64,000 nt of DNA. It comes from Palsa-513 sp050010595. GTDB lineage: Bacteria > Actinomycetota > Thermoleophilia > Solirubrobacterales > Solirubrobacteraceae. The notes below the pieces were generated by a model. It made no database searches, had not been told where the DNA came from, and saw only the letters and a list, made by a program, of their open reading frames with translations. The translations under genes and the position numbers were made by a program. The stretch spans positions 62,001-126,000 of the forward strand of contig JBEKKS010000001.1 in NCBI GenBank assembly GCA_050010595.1, written 5' to 3'. Positions 54,866 through 63,955 of the stretch are shown piece after piece (the stretch's first letter is position 1; every line of letters begins with the position of its first letter).

Positions 54866-55212
54866 ATGGCAGGGCGAGCGGGCGACCCTGACCGTGGCGC
54901 TGGACATCCGTCCGGTGCTCCCAACAACTCGACTGGGCCGGGCCTCTTAGCTCGTGTCTCGAGCGGGATGCGTTCACAGTGAGCCGGATTTGGTGCTTGC
55001 GCTGGCGCGCCGGCTCACTGTGACGCTCCCTGGGCGGACAAACGGAACCGTGATGTCCGAACGTCGCGCCACGGCTCCACTAGCGGCCATCTCGAGTGCA
55101 CCGCCAAGGCATGAACTAGCGCAGTCGGACACGTGCCCGCTCGCGTCCAAGACGTGGACATGTGTGCGATGGCCGACAACATCCATCGTCGGCGGTGTCT
55201 CTTCGGGGGCAC
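54866..55212. other. 347-bp non-coding stretch with a 13-bp perfect inverted repeat
   Basis: No reading frame here has convincing coding features or family similarity. The stretch holds a perfect 13-bp inverted repeat at 54975-55022. It separates the truncated ATPase gene from the degenerate receiver gene. These look like two ends of a decayed hybrid kinase, so the stretch may be what is left of the DNA between the two parts. Confidence 0.4.
54975..55022. repeat. perfect 13-bp inverted repeat
   Basis: CACAGTGAGCCGG at 54975-54987 and CCGGCTCACTGTG at 55010-55022 are exact reverse complements with a 22-bp spacer. There is no T-tract on either side, so an intrinsic terminator is not obvious. 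Options are an operator, an RNA hairpin, or a mobile-element trace. Confidence 0.65.
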
Positions 55213-55824
55213 ATGCGCAGCTCAGTGCCGTTGACCGATCGTGCTGACCCCCGGAGTCAGCAGCCAGGAGGCCCAGCCCTCAGGCCACCGGAGACGCGGC
55301 TTTGGGCACGCGACGAACCTCCTCGTGCGCATGTCGCGCGCGTCGTGTGGCCGCGATTGGAGCAAGCCCATCCGCTCGTGCTCGTGGTCGATGCGAGCCG
55401 CCGGACCAGAGATCGCGTTGCGTCTGCGCTTGAGCGCAGTGGCTTTCGCGTCGAGACCGCCGCGAGCGGCCGCGAGGGGCTCGTGGCCCTCGCGCGGTGG
55501 GAGCGGCCGTACGCCGCCGCCCTAATCGCCTGTGACATGCCGCTCCTGGACGGGTTTGCGACGGTCGCCGCATTGCGTCGTCGCGAGCACGCGAGGCGTC
55601 ACACGCCGATCATCGCGATCGATGGCGACCCGGCGCGCCACGACCGTTCGAAGTGTCTGGCGGCGGGGATGGACGATTACCTCGCCATGCCGCTCGATGA
55701 CGCAAGCCTTCGAGTCGCGTTGCGCGCGTGGATCCCAGCGCCCGCCGACCAAACCGCGCGCAACAACGCGAACCTGATCGCGCGCCCGGGTGGCGGTGCT
55801 CTGACCAAGGTTGCAGCGACTTGA
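55213..55824 (+). CDS. degenerate response-regulator receiver protein
   Basis: A 203-residue protein from the ATG at 55213, preceded by GGGGG. Residues 70-180 are a receiver domain related to that of the hybrid kinase at 56286 (CLAAGMDDYL is shared). The phospho-acceptor D108 is kept in IACDMPLLDG. But the acidic pair is VDAS, the conserved Thr/Ser is Asp (IIAIDGD), and the conserved Lys is Met (YLAMPLD). Phosphorelay may therefore be lost or altered. The N-terminal 70 residues are low complexity. Confidence 0.65.
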   Translation: MRSSVPLTDRADPRSQQPGGPALRPPETRLWARDEPPRAHVARVVWPRLEQAHPLVLVVDASRRTRDRVASALERSGFRVETAASGREGLVALARWERPYAAALIACDMPLLDGFATVAALRRREHARRHTPIIAIDGDPARHDRSKCLAAGMDDYLAMPLDDASLRVALRAWIPAPADQTARNNANLIARPGGGALTKVAAT

Positions 55825-56183
55825 AGCGACAGGCGATCTTGACACCAGCACCACGAGATAGTGATCGCGAAGCAAGTCTCACTGAGCTCAGCGACCTGAC
55901 TGCGAGACTGGTCGCTGAACTGCCGGAGGACGCGATTGATCTGAGCATCCGTCAGCTCGACGCGGTGGCTGAGCTTTTCGACAGGATCGCCGATCGGCTC
56001 AGCCTGAGCGAGAAACGGTTAGACGCGATGCTCGAGCTGGCGACCGAGCGTGGCTTTCGGCCAGGCGGGCAGCCGGTGGATTACCTGACCGGCACGGAGA
56101 GAGCCGCGTTCGAGGCCGGCGAGCTGCGCGCGCTCGACGCGAGGCGCGCCTACGCCGCGCTGACCCGCGCACGGGCGTGCTGA
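55821..56183 (+). CDS. small helical hypothetical protein
   Basis: A 120-residue acidic protein with a TTG start overlapping the previous stop (TTGA). Residues 25-70 form a long coiled-coil-like helix (LSDLTARLVAELPEDAIDLS, then IRQLDAVAELFDRIADRLSL). It has no recognised domain. It lies between the degenerate receiver gene and the intact hybrid kinase. Confidence 0.5.
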   Translation: MKRQAILTPAPRDSDREASLTELSDLTARLVAELPEDAIDLSIRQLDAVAELFDRIADRLSLSEKRLDAMLELATERGFRPGGQPVDYLTGTERAAFEAGELRALDARRAYAALTRARAC

Positions 56184-56285
56184 CGGTCACCGACCGCACC
56201 CGGCGCGACCAACGGCCGGCGGCCAAGTTGAGCGAACACTCGTCCAACCCCACGGTGTCCGTTCGCTCCGGCGAGGTTTCTGCCG

Positions 56286-58172
56286 ATGCTCACCGTTAGG
56301 TCCGTGCACATTCGCCACAAGCTGCTCGTTCCAGCTACCGCGCTTATCTTTACGGTCGGCGCGATCGCTGGCGTCTGGGCAGTCCTGGGGCATGGAACGG
56401 CGAGCCGTCAAGCGCAAGTCCGGATCAGTTCGCTGACGCTCGCTTTATCCCAGCTTCAGTCGGCGCCGTTCAACGCCGACCGGCATGCAGGCGGCTCGCC
56501 GCCCGCGGTCCGAGCTGTGATTCGTAGCGATGAGACCGAGATCTCCCGCGGACTCACATCCGGCTCCCAACGTGACGCGGCTCCGGGCTTGCTTGGGCGC
56601 GGCCGCTCAGACCTCACGCGTATCGAGCCCGTCATCGCAAGCGTCTATCGCCTGGCCGTACAAGGGTTGTCCGAGGTGGACGCGCGCAATCCCACCCTCG
56701 TCTCAAGCCTGCAAAGGGAGCTGACTGCTCGCAGCGCCGCTCTCGCGCGCGTGCTCGACACGATCGGCCGAGCTGACGTAGCCAGCGCCGCGCACTCGCG
56801 TGAGGAAGCGAAGTTCGGGGCCGCCGGCGCGATGCTCCTGCTACTGGTCGCGTTCGTCGTCTTCTACGTGCGGTCGGTCGCCGCGCGCGAGGAGATCGTG
56901 CGGCTCGCGCGCGAGAAAGTGGCTGCGCTACACGCCACCGCCGACGAGGCGCGCGAGGCAGCACAGGCCAATGCGATCGCGCGCGACGAGGCGCTCGAGG
57001 CATCCAACGCGAAGTCGATGTTCATGGCAACGATGAGCCACGAGCTGCGAACCCCGCTCGCTGGCGTGATCGGCATGACCGAGCTGGCGCTCGACACCGA
57101 GCTCGATCCCGACCAGTACGAGTACATCCAGATGGCCCGCTCGGCCGCGGAGGGCCTGTTGCTGGTGATCGGCGACATTCTCGATTACTCGAAGATTGAA
57201 GCCGGCAAGATCGAGCTGGACAAGGGCCCCTTCTCGCTACGCGAAACCATTCGCGCCGCCTGCGCGATGCTGGTGATCGCCGCGCGCGAGAAGGGCATCG
57301 AGCTCGCCGTCCAAATCGACAGCGGCCTGCCCGAATGGCTTTATGGCGACGGGCCGCGCCTGGGCCAAGCCGTGACGAACCTGGTCTCCAACGCGGTCAA
57401 GTTCACGCACCACGGGAAGGTCACCGTCACTGTCAACGCCACTCCACGCGAGGGCGCGACGAGCGTGCGAGTCGAGGTGACCGACAGCGGGATCGGCATC
57501 GAGCCCGAGATCCTGCCGCGACTCTTCGAGCCATTCACCCAAGCCGACAGCTCCACGGCACGCGAATACGGCGGCACCGGCCTCGGCCTGACGATCTCGA
57601 CGCGCCTGATCGAAGCAATGGGCGGCGAGATCGGCGCGACAAGTGAAGCCGGCATAGGCAGCACGTTCTGGTTCGAGATCGTCCTGCCGGCAGCCGCCAC
57701 GAGCGACCCACTCCAGCCGGAGCGGCAAGGCCTTGGCGCACGCACCGGGCCATCCCCCGCCGACGCCGCCACACGGAAGCAGGTGATCCTTGTCGCCGAT
57801 GACGACCCGGTCAACCAGATCATCGCAGCGAACATGATCGAAAAGATCGGCTTCCAGGCGGACCTCGCCAGCAACGGCCACGAAGCAGTCGCTGCAGCCG
57901 AGCGAACCCGATACGCCGCGATCCTGATGGACTGCCAAATGCCCGGCATGGACGGCTACGAAGCAACCCGGCAGATTCGCCGTCGCGAGAACGGACACGC
58001 GCACGTTCCAATCATCGCCCTCACCGCATACAAGCTCCCCGGCGACCGTGAGAAATGCCTGGCCGCCGGCATGGACGACTACCTCAACAAGCCGGTCCAA
58101 GCAACGGTCCTACGCGACACACTCACCCGACACCTAACCGCGCCGCCCGCCCAGCGGGCATCCGCGGCCTGA
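56286..58172 (+). CDS. membrane hybrid histidine kinase with C-terminal receiver
   Basis: A 628-residue sensor kinase. Helices at about 14-36 and 178-198 flank an extracytoplasmic domain (40-175). A coiled segment leads to the HisKA domain with H252 in MSHELRTPLAGVIGMTELAL, a HATPase domain (LVSNAVKF, VTDSGIGIEPEIL, GTGLGLTISTRLIEAMGG), and a receiver (about 500-615) with D549 in ILMDCQMPGMDGYEATRQI and Lys in DDYLNKP. All catalytic residues are present. No DNA-binding output is encoded next to it, so the downstream target is unknown. Confidence 0.9.
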   Translation: MLTVRSVHIRHKLLVPATALIFTVGAIAGVWAVLGHGTASRQAQVRISSLTLALSQLQSAPFNADRHAGGSPPAVRAVIRSDETEISRGLTSGSQRDAAPGLLGRGRSDLTRIEPVIASVYRLAVQGLSEVDARNPTLVSSLQRELTARSAALARVLDTIGRADVASAAHSREEAKFGAAGAMLLLLVAFVVFYVRSVAAREEIVRLAREKVAALHATADEAREAAQANAIARDEALEASNAKSMFMATMSHELRTPLAGVIGMTELALDTELDPDQYEYIQMARSAAEGLLLVIGDILDYSKIEAGKIELDKGPFSLRETIRAACAMLVIAAREKGIELAVQIDSGLPEWLYGDGPRLGQAVTNLVSNAVKFTHHGKVTVTVNATPREGATSVRVEVTDSGIGIEPEILPRLFEPFTQADSSTAREYGGTGLGLTISTRLIEAMGGEIGATSEAGIGSTFWFEIVLPAAATSDPLQPERQGLGARTGPSPADAATRKQVILVADDDPVNQIIAANMIEKIGFQADLASNGHEAVAAAERTRYAAILMDCQMPGMDGYEATRQIRRRENGHAHVPIIALTAYKLPGDREKCLAAGMDDYLNKPVQATVLRDTLTRHLTAPPAQRASAA

Positions 58173-58232
58173 CGGAGCGAGAGGGCTACGCGTTCTGGCG
58201 CACCTGGAGCGCCTGCGAGTAACGTGCGTGAC

Positions 58233-59312
58233 ATGGGTGGACACCGGCGGCGAAACCGCGGCATCGTCGTCGCCACTATCGCGCTGTTGCTCCTCGGCAG
58301 TTCGGCCATCGCATGGGCAACCAGCCAAGCATCTCCCGGCCTGATCGCGTTCAACGGATACGTCCATGGCCGATCGGTCATCGACGAGGTGTCGGCCGCC
58401 GGTGGCAGCGTGACGCAGGTTGCGAGCGATGCATTCGACACGCCGGCGTGGTCACCAAACGGCACGCAGCTCGCCTTCGCGAGGAGCGGTCCTCCCGCCT
58501 GCAACAACTGCAACGACATCTACGTGATGAACGCCGACGGCACCGCCCTGCAGCAGCTCACGACGACCGGCACGAGCGGTGTCCCCGTGTGGTCCCCCAC
58601 CGGCAACGCGATCGCCTTCGATGAGGGTCCAAGCGTGACAAGTGATTCCGGCGCAATCTTCACGATCGAGCCGAACGGAACCGGCCTGCGGCGTCTTGGC
58701 GGCTCCGGCTCAGGTCTCGCCTGGTCGCCCAATGGCAGCGAGATCGCATACCAGAGCTATTCGCCGTCAGGCATCTACGTGATACCGGCCACCGGCGGAA
58801 AGCCGCGCCGCCTGACGAAGGGAAACGACCAGTTCCCGGTCTGGTCACCCGACAGCAGTGAGATCGCGTTCACGCGGGAAACGCCGCTCCCGAACAAGAA
58901 CGATCGAAATGACATCTACGTCGTTTCGCCGACCGGCTCCGGACTGCGCCGCTTGACCACCAGCAGCCTCCAAGGCGAGGAGCCGGCGTGGGATCCCAAT
59001 GGCCAGCTCATCGCCTTCGTCGGCGAGCCGAAGAGCCGCGCATCCTCATGTCAGCGAGCAGCGATCTACCTGATCGCCCCCGACGGCAGCGTCAAGACAC
59101 GCATCACGGGATACGAGCCGACTTATAACGACCCGACCTGGAGCCCAGACGGGAACCAGATCGCGTTCACAAGCGCTCACGGTTGCCTGCAGGAAACGCA
59201 GCCCCTCTACGTGACCGACGTGACGAACGGCCACCCGGTCCTGCTCACGAGCAGTCCAAGCCCGGCAGGCGGCACGCCGCTGGCCTGGCAGCCGGCGGCG
59301 ACGACACCCTGA
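58233..59312 (+). CDS. secreted or membrane TolB-like beta-propeller protein
   Basis: A 359-residue protein from the ATG at 58233; a GTG three codons upstream is also possible. Residues 6-30 form a signal anchor (GIVVATIALLLLGSSAIAWA). Residues 45-355 carry six or seven PD40 repeats such as TPAWSPNGTQLAFARSG, FPVWSPDSSEIAFTRE and DPTWSPDGNQIAFTS, which fold as a beta propeller like TolB's. The function is unknown; propellers of this type often bind peptides or lipids. Confidence 0.75.
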   Translation: MGGHRRRNRGIVVATIALLLLGSSAIAWATSQASPGLIAFNGYVHGRSVIDEVSAAGGSVTQVASDAFDTPAWSPNGTQLAFARSGPPACNNCNDIYVMNADGTALQQLTTTGTSGVPVWSPTGNAIAFDEGPSVTSDSGAIFTIEPNGTGLRRLGGSGSGLAWSPNGSEIAYQSYSPSGIYVIPATGGKPRRLTKGNDQFPVWSPDSSEIAFTRETPLPNKNDRNDIYVVSPTGSGLRRLTTSSLQGEEPAWDPNGQLIAFVGEPKSRASSCQRAAIYLIAPDGSVKTRITGYEPTYNDPTWSPDGNQIAFTSAHGCLQETQPLYVTDVTNGHPVLLTSSPSPAGGTPLAWQPAATTP

Positions 59313-59422
59313 CGGCGGCGCTTTGCGAGCGGCGCGGCCGGTCGCGGCCCGGCTCGCGCACGGGGATCTCCCGCGACCAAGTGCCGTCCCGGCGGCAGCG
59401 TTCCCTATGCGTCCGCTCGGCC

Positions 59423-59941
59423 CTAACCCAACCGCGCCCGCGCCGCCTCGCGCTCAGCGCGCTCGTGGTCGCGGATCGCGTCGTAGGCGACATCGCTGTC
59501 ATACCCCTGGCGGATCAGGACGCCGAACGCGCGCTGGCGCTCGGCATCGCTCTGTGGCGCGCGCGGGAAGCGCCGGCGCAGGAGCGCGAGCGCGGCGGAG
59601 CGCTCGCTCGACGCGTCGAACGGCTCGAGAGTGGCCTCGATCAGGCTCGCGTCGATCCCCGCGCGTTCGAGCCGGGCACGGATGCGCTCCGCCCCCCACC
59701 CGTCGATTCCGCGCCGGTCCTCGGCAAGCAGGTGCGCGTAGCGCGCATCGTTGAGGTAGCCCTGCTCGCTGACGATCGCGAGCGCCTCCTCGATCGTTTC
59801 CGGAGCGATCCGCGCGCGCACGAGCCGCGCGCGCAACTCAGCGACGCTGTGTTCGCGACGCGCCAGATGCGCGTAGCAGCGAGCAACAGCGTCGGTCAGC
59901 GGATCCGTGTCGCCGGGCGCCTGCCACGCGCTGCTGGTCAC
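59423..59941 (-). CDS. recX: regulatory protein RecX
   Basis: A 172-residue cytosolic all-helical protein that inhibits or modulates RecA filaments. The typical helix repeats are visible: YAHLARREHSVAELRARLVR, IEEALAIVSEQGYLNDARYA and FGVLIRQGYDSDVAYDAI. It lies 9 bp downstream of recA on the same strand, the usual arrangement. The ATG at 59941 gives a 20-residue N-terminal extension of unclear value. Confidence 0.9.
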   Translation of the reverse strand: MTSSAWQAPGDTDPLTDAVARCYAHLARREHSVAELRARLVRARIAPETIEEALAIVSEQGYLNDARYAHLLAEDRRGIDGWGAERIRARLERAGIDASLIEATLEPFDASSERSAALALLRRRFPRAPQSDAERQRAFGVLIRQGYDSDVAYDAIRDHERAEREAARARLG

Positions 59942-59950
59942 GGCTAGGCC

Positions 59951-61090
59951 CTATGCAGCACGCTCGTCCGAGACGGTGATCGCGGCCGCCTCCTTCTCGA
60001 AGTCGAGCGGCTCCTCGTCCGTCGCCAGGCCGGCCACTTCCTCGTCGTCTCGGTCGATCGGCTCCACAAGCGACTCGTGGGTGCCGAGCGCCGCGTAGAT
60101 CCGTCCCTCGATCTCCTTGGCGATCTCCGGCTTCTCGTCGAGATAGGCCTTGGCGTTGTTGCGACCCTGCCCGAGCCGTTCCTCGCCGTATGAGAAGAAC
60201 GAGCCGGACTTGGTGACGATGTTGTGCTCGATCCCGAGGTCGATCAGGCAGCCGGACGTCGAGATGCCCTTCCCGAACTCGATGTCGAACTCGGCCTGGC
60301 GGAATGGCGCCGCGACCTTGTTCTTGACGACCTTCACGCGGACGCGGTTGCCGACTGCCTCGGCGCCATCCTTGAGCGTCTCGATGCGGCGTATGTCGAG
60401 CCGCTGTGACGCATAGAACTTGAGTGCGCGGCCACCGGGCTGGGTCTCCGGCGAGCCGAACATCACGCCGACCTTCTCGCGGATCTGGTTGGTGAGGATG
60501 CACAGCGTCTGCGTGCGGTTGAGGTTGCCGGCGAGCTTGCGCATCGCCTGCGACATCATTCGTGCTTGCAGGCCGACGCTCTGATCGCCCATCTGCCCTT
60601 CCAGCTCCGAGCGCGGCGTCAGGGCTGCCACGGAGTCGATCGCTACGACGTCGACCGCGCCCGAGCGCACGAGCATGTCCGCCACCTCGAGCGCCTGCTC
60701 GCCGTAATCGGGTTGCGAGACGAGCAGCTCGTCGATGTCGACACCGATCTCCTTCGCATAGAGCGGATCCATCGCATGCTCGGCATCGATGAACGCGCAG
60801 ATTCCGCCGAGCTTCTGTGCCTCGGCGAGCACGTGGTAGATCAGCGTCGTCTTGCCCGAGGACTCGGGACCGAACACCTCGACGATCCGTCCTCGAGGCA
60901 CGCCGCCGATGCCGAGCGCAAGGTCGAGTGAGAGGGCGCCGGTGGGGATCGCCGCGACGCGAACCTGCGCGCCCTCATCGCCCATCCGCATGACCGTTCC
61001 CTTGCCGAACTCACGCTCGATCTGCGTGAGCGCGCCCTGCAGCGCGGCCACCTTGGCCTTTGCTGCCTTCTCGTCCTCTGTCACGGTCAT
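59951..61090 (-). CDS. recA: recombinase RecA
   Basis: A 379-residue RecA with all family motifs: GPESSGKTT (Walker A), a DNA-binding loop region QMGDQSVGLQARMMSQAMRK, and LTNQIREKVGVMFGSPET. It promotes strand exchange and SOS induction. GAGGAG lies upstream of the ATG at 61090, and a near-consensus SOS box at 61110-61123 precedes it. It is followed by recX. The C-terminal acidic tail is present. Confidence 0.97.
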   Translation of the reverse strand: MTVTEDEKAAKAKVAALQGALTQIEREFGKGTVMRMGDEGAQVRVAAIPTGALSLDLALGIGGVPRGRIVEVFGPESSGKTTLIYHVLAEAQKLGGICAFIDAEHAMDPLYAKEIGVDIDELLVSQPDYGEQALEVADMLVRSGAVDVVAIDSVAALTPRSELEGQMGDQSVGLQARMMSQAMRKLAGNLNRTQTLCILTNQIREKVGVMFGSPETQPGGRALKFYASQRLDIRRIETLKDGAEAVGNRVRVKVVKNKVAAPFRQAEFDIEFGKGISTSGCLIDLGIEHNIVTKSGSFFSYGEERLGQGRNNAKAYLDEKPEIAKEIEGRIYAALGTHESLVEPIDRDDEEVAGLATDEEPLDFEKEAAAITVSDERAA

Positions 61091-61109
61091 CTGCAGCTCC
61101 TCTTTGCGC

Positions 61110-61123
61110 CGAATGTCTGTTCG
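61110..61123 (-). promoter_or_regulatory. SOS box upstream of recA
   Basis: On the minus strand the sequence reads CGAACAGACATTCG, one mismatch from the actinobacterial LexA consensus CGAAC-N4-GTTCG. It lies 20-33 bp upstream of the recA ATG, which is where a LexA operator is expected. No lexA gene is in this window. Confidence 0.6.
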
Positions 61124-61251
61124 CCCAAGCTACGGATCGACGCGGACGGAACTGTGCGATCAGGCCCGCAATCCGCAGCCAATCGCCGCTGCCACGATCC
61201 CGCATCGGGCCGACCCCATCCCCGGCCGCACCAGTCCAGTTCGGCTGACGC

Positions 61252-61815
61252 TCACCAGCCGCCGACGCTCGCGAGCTCCTCGTAGCGCGCGCCCGCGGGC
61301 TCGAGATAGGAGCGCAGCAATGCGACCTTCTCGCAGCTGAAGCGCAGCGCCGGCGTCGGCGCGAGCTTGGCCGGACGTGTGCTCCCGGGCCGCATCCGGG
61401 CAACCGTCACGTGTGGACGGAAGCGCTGCGGGCCGGGTTCCCAGGCGATCGTCGCGGCGACATCTCGCGCGAGCGCGGCCTGCAGGGCGCGCAGGCTGCC
61501 ATCCGGGTCACCGATCTCGACCGCCAGCGCCCGCGGACGCCGTGCCGGGAGCCACGCCGGCGCACCGATCGCGAGCTCGCCCACGCCGGCAACGCTCTCG
61601 GCCAAACCACCGAGCACCGCAGCGAGCTCCTCGACGCAGGACAGCGGTTGCTCCCCCAGGAAGCAGAGCGTCAGGTGCAGGCTCTCGCGTTCGAGCCGCC
61701 GCGCGCCCCCGGCCCCCGCTCGCGCCCAGCGCGCGAGCTCGGAGCGGACGTCGTCCGGCAGCAACGCGGCGACGAAGAGCCGCGCACTCTCAGCCGGCGC
61801 GTGACGCTCGCTCAC
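61252..61815 (-). CDS. thpR: RNA 2',3'-cyclic phosphodiesterase (ThpR/LigT type)
   Basis: A 187-residue 2H-phosphoesterase. Both HxTx motifs are visible: HLTLCFLGE near 47 and HVTVARM near 135. These hydrolyse 2',3'-cyclic phosphates or ligate RNA ends. The start overlaps the cinA stop by 4 bp. It is common next to cinA and recA in actinobacteria. Confidence 0.88.
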   Translation of the reverse strand: MSERHAPAESARLFVAALLPDDVRSELARWARAGAGGARRLERESLHLTLCFLGEQPLSCVEELAAVLGGLAESVAGVGELAIGAPAWLPARRPRALAVEIGDPDGSLRALQAALARDVAATIAWEPGPQRFRPHVTVARMRPGSTRPAKLAPTPALRFSCEKVALLRSYLEPAGARYEELASVGGW

Positions 61816-63119
61816 CGCCCGCCGTCCTCATCGCCCTCCCCCAGCAGCGCGCGGCGCAAGAGGTGCATCGCGAGGGTCGTCGTGCGCTCGCGGATGTCGC
61901 TGCGCGAGCCCGGGAGCAGCGACCGCCTGACGATCCGCCGGCCAGCAGGCGCCTGGACCGCGACCCACACGGTCCCGACCGGCTTCTCCGCGCTACCCCC
62001 ATCAGGCCCCGCGATGCCGGTCACACCGACACCCACGTCGGCGCCGAGCTGGGCCCGCGCTCCCTCCGCGAGCGCCAGCGCGACCTCTCCCGACACGGCG
62101 CCGTGCGCGACGAGCACCTCGTGCGGGACGCCGACGCTCGCCTCCTTGACGTCGTTCGAGTAGGCGACAACGCCGCCAAGAAAGTACGCGGACGCTCCGG
62201 GACGCTCGGTCAGCCGTCCCGCGAGCAGCCCACCGGTGCACGACTCCGCGACCGCGAGCGTCAGGCCCTGCTCCAGCAGCAGCGCCGCGACCTGGTCGTC
62301 CACGAGGCTGAAGTCAGCCGAGAACAGCGTGTCGGCGTGGCGTTCTGCGACGACTGCGGCGAACGCTTCGTAGGCCTTGACGTCAGCCGCGCCGAAGCGC
62401 GTGACGATCTCGATCTCGCCGCGCCGCAGGCAGGTGGTGATCTCGAGCTCCTCCATCGCCACACCGGCCTGCTCCGCGGCGCGCAACGTCTGCGCGATCT
62501 CTGACTCCGGCAGCCCGTAGAGCCGCAGCATGCGCAGCTCGTAGCTTGCCCGTCCCGCAGTCGCCGCCGCAAAAGCAGCTGTCGCGGTCGCGGCCTGCCA
62601 GAGCGCCTGGAACTCGCGCGGCGGACCGGGTAGGACTACGACTGTCGGGCCGCTGCGCCCGTCCGCCGGCGCCACGACGAGACCGGGAGCGGTCCCGACC
62701 GGCTCGAGGATCGTCGCCCCGCGCGGAATCACCGCCTGCTTGCGGTTCGAAGCGCGGATCGCCTCCTCGCTCAGGTGCGGCCAGCGGCTGCGCATCGGCC
62801 GCAGGATCTCCGCGATCCGCTCCTCGAGCGCTTCGTCGAGCACCATCTCGCGCCCGCAGAAATCGCCGACGACAGTCGCCGTCAGATCGTCCGCGGTCGG
62901 CCCGAGCCCGCCGCTCGTCACGACCAGCTCGAGGTCGAGCGACGCGCACCAGTCGAGCGCGGCACGCATGTCGCCCGGCCTGTCGCCGACGACCGTGATC
63001 TGCACGACATCGATTCCGAGCTCTCCCAGGCGCTCTGCGACCCACGGCCCGTTGCGATCGTACACGCGCCCGCCCAGCAACTCGGTGCCGGTGGCCACGA
63101 TCGCGGCGCGGACGCTCAC
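61812..63119 (-). CDS. cinA: competence/damage-inducible protein CinA
   Basis: A 435-residue protein with an N-terminal MoCF-type domain (GTELLGGRVYDRNGPWV, VTSGGLGPTADD) and a C-terminal nicotinamide-nucleotide amidase domain (ESCTGGLLAGRLTERPGAS, then the catalytic segment near GVTGIAGPDGGS). It hydrolyses NMN to nicotinate mononucleotide or ADP-ribose. It overlaps thpR and rodZ by 4 bp each. Confidence 0.92.
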   Translation of the reverse strand: MSVRAAIVATGTELLGGRVYDRNGPWVAERLGELGIDVVQITVVGDRPGDMRAALDWCASLDLELVVTSGGLGPTADDLTATVVGDFCGREMVLDEALEERIAEILRPMRSRWPHLSEEAIRASNRKQAVIPRGATILEPVGTAPGLVVAPADGRSGPTVVVLPGPPREFQALWQAATATAAFAAATAGRASYELRMLRLYGLPESEIAQTLRAAEQAGVAMEELEITTCLRRGEIEIVTRFGAADVKAYEAFAAVVAERHADTLFSADFSLVDDQVAALLLEQGLTLAVAESCTGGLLAGRLTERPGASAYFLGGVVAYSNDVKEASVGVPHEVLVAHGAVSGEVALALAEGARAQLGADVGVGVTGIAGPDGGSAEKPVGTVWVAVQAPAGRRIVRRSLLPGSRSDIRERTTTLAMHLLRRALLGEGDEDGGR

Positions 63120-63904
63120 GCGACGCAGCGTAGGGACGCGGGTGCCGCTGCGCGCGTGCGCGAATGCGGCGTGATCACGTAGCGCACCGCACCTGTGCTC
63201 GCCGGCAGGCTGACGTGGCGGCCATCGACCACGAGGACCGCCGCGCTACTGCCGAGCGTCACGACGAACCGGTGTGCGTGGTAGGTGGCGGCGTGCTCTC
63301 CCGGCGAGAGCCTGCGCCCGTCGATCCGCACGCGCCGATCTCCGACCAGGCAGACGTAGAGCGCCGCGACGCGCGCCTCGACGCGCAACGACACGCAACT
63401 CGCCGCGACATAGCCGGCGCCACCCGGCGCGCAGCTACCGGCACTCGCGGTCTTCGTCACTCCAGTCGCCCCGAGCCCGCTTCCCTGGGTGTGCCTGGCC
63501 GGCGGACTCGGCGTCGAGCCTCCCCCGAGGCGCCCGATCAGGACAACCGCGATCGCGAGCACGACGATCAGCGCCAGCGCCCCGACCCAGCGGCGTATCC
63601 GCCGGGGCCCGCGCGCGAACCCCTCGCTCCCGACCATCGGACGCACAGGCACGTTCTCGAGCTCGTTCGGCTGCTCCCACTGGCGTTTGTACTCGTCGAC
63701 GAGCAGGCGCCAGTCGAGCCCGAGCGCCTCGGCGTAGGTCCGCAGGAAGCCCTTCGTGAACGTTGGCCCGGGGAGCAGTGCCCACTCCTCGTTTTCGAGC
63801 GCACGGATGTACTTCGCGCGGATCTTCGTGCGGTCCTCGACCTCTGAGACGTCCCAGCCGTCGCGCATGCGCGCTTCGCGAAGGGTCGGTCCGATATCGG
63901 TCAT
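63116..63904 (-). CDS. RodZ-like membrane protein with helix-turn-helix
   Basis: A 262-residue protein. The N-terminal HTH (residues 6-75; TLREARMRDGWDVSEVEDRT, then YIRALENEEWALLPGPTFTK) is the RodZ type. A basic segment leads to a membrane helix (109-128; ALALIVVLAIAVVLIGRLGG), then a periplasmic domain (165-245) like the RodZ C-terminal DUF4115. It links the MreB cytoskeleton to the envelope in other bacteria. It is the first gene visible of the cinA operon. Confidence 0.82.
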   Translation of the reverse strand: MTDIGPTLREARMRDGWDVSEVEDRTKIRAKYIRALENEEWALLPGPTFTKGFLRTYAEALGLDWRLLVDEYKRQWEQPNELENVPVRPMVGSEGFARGPRRIRRWVGALALIVVLAIAVVLIGRLGGGSTPSPPARHTQGSGLGATGVTKTASAGSCAPGGAGYVAASCVSLRVEARVAALYVCLVGDRRVRIDGRRLSPGEHAATYHAHRFVVTLGSSAAVLVVDGRHVSLPASTGAVRYVITPHSRTRAAAPASLRCVA

Positions 63905-63955
63905 CGTGCCCGAAGCCTACCCACGCTCGGGCGTTCCTTCGTCGCGCCGCGCGCG

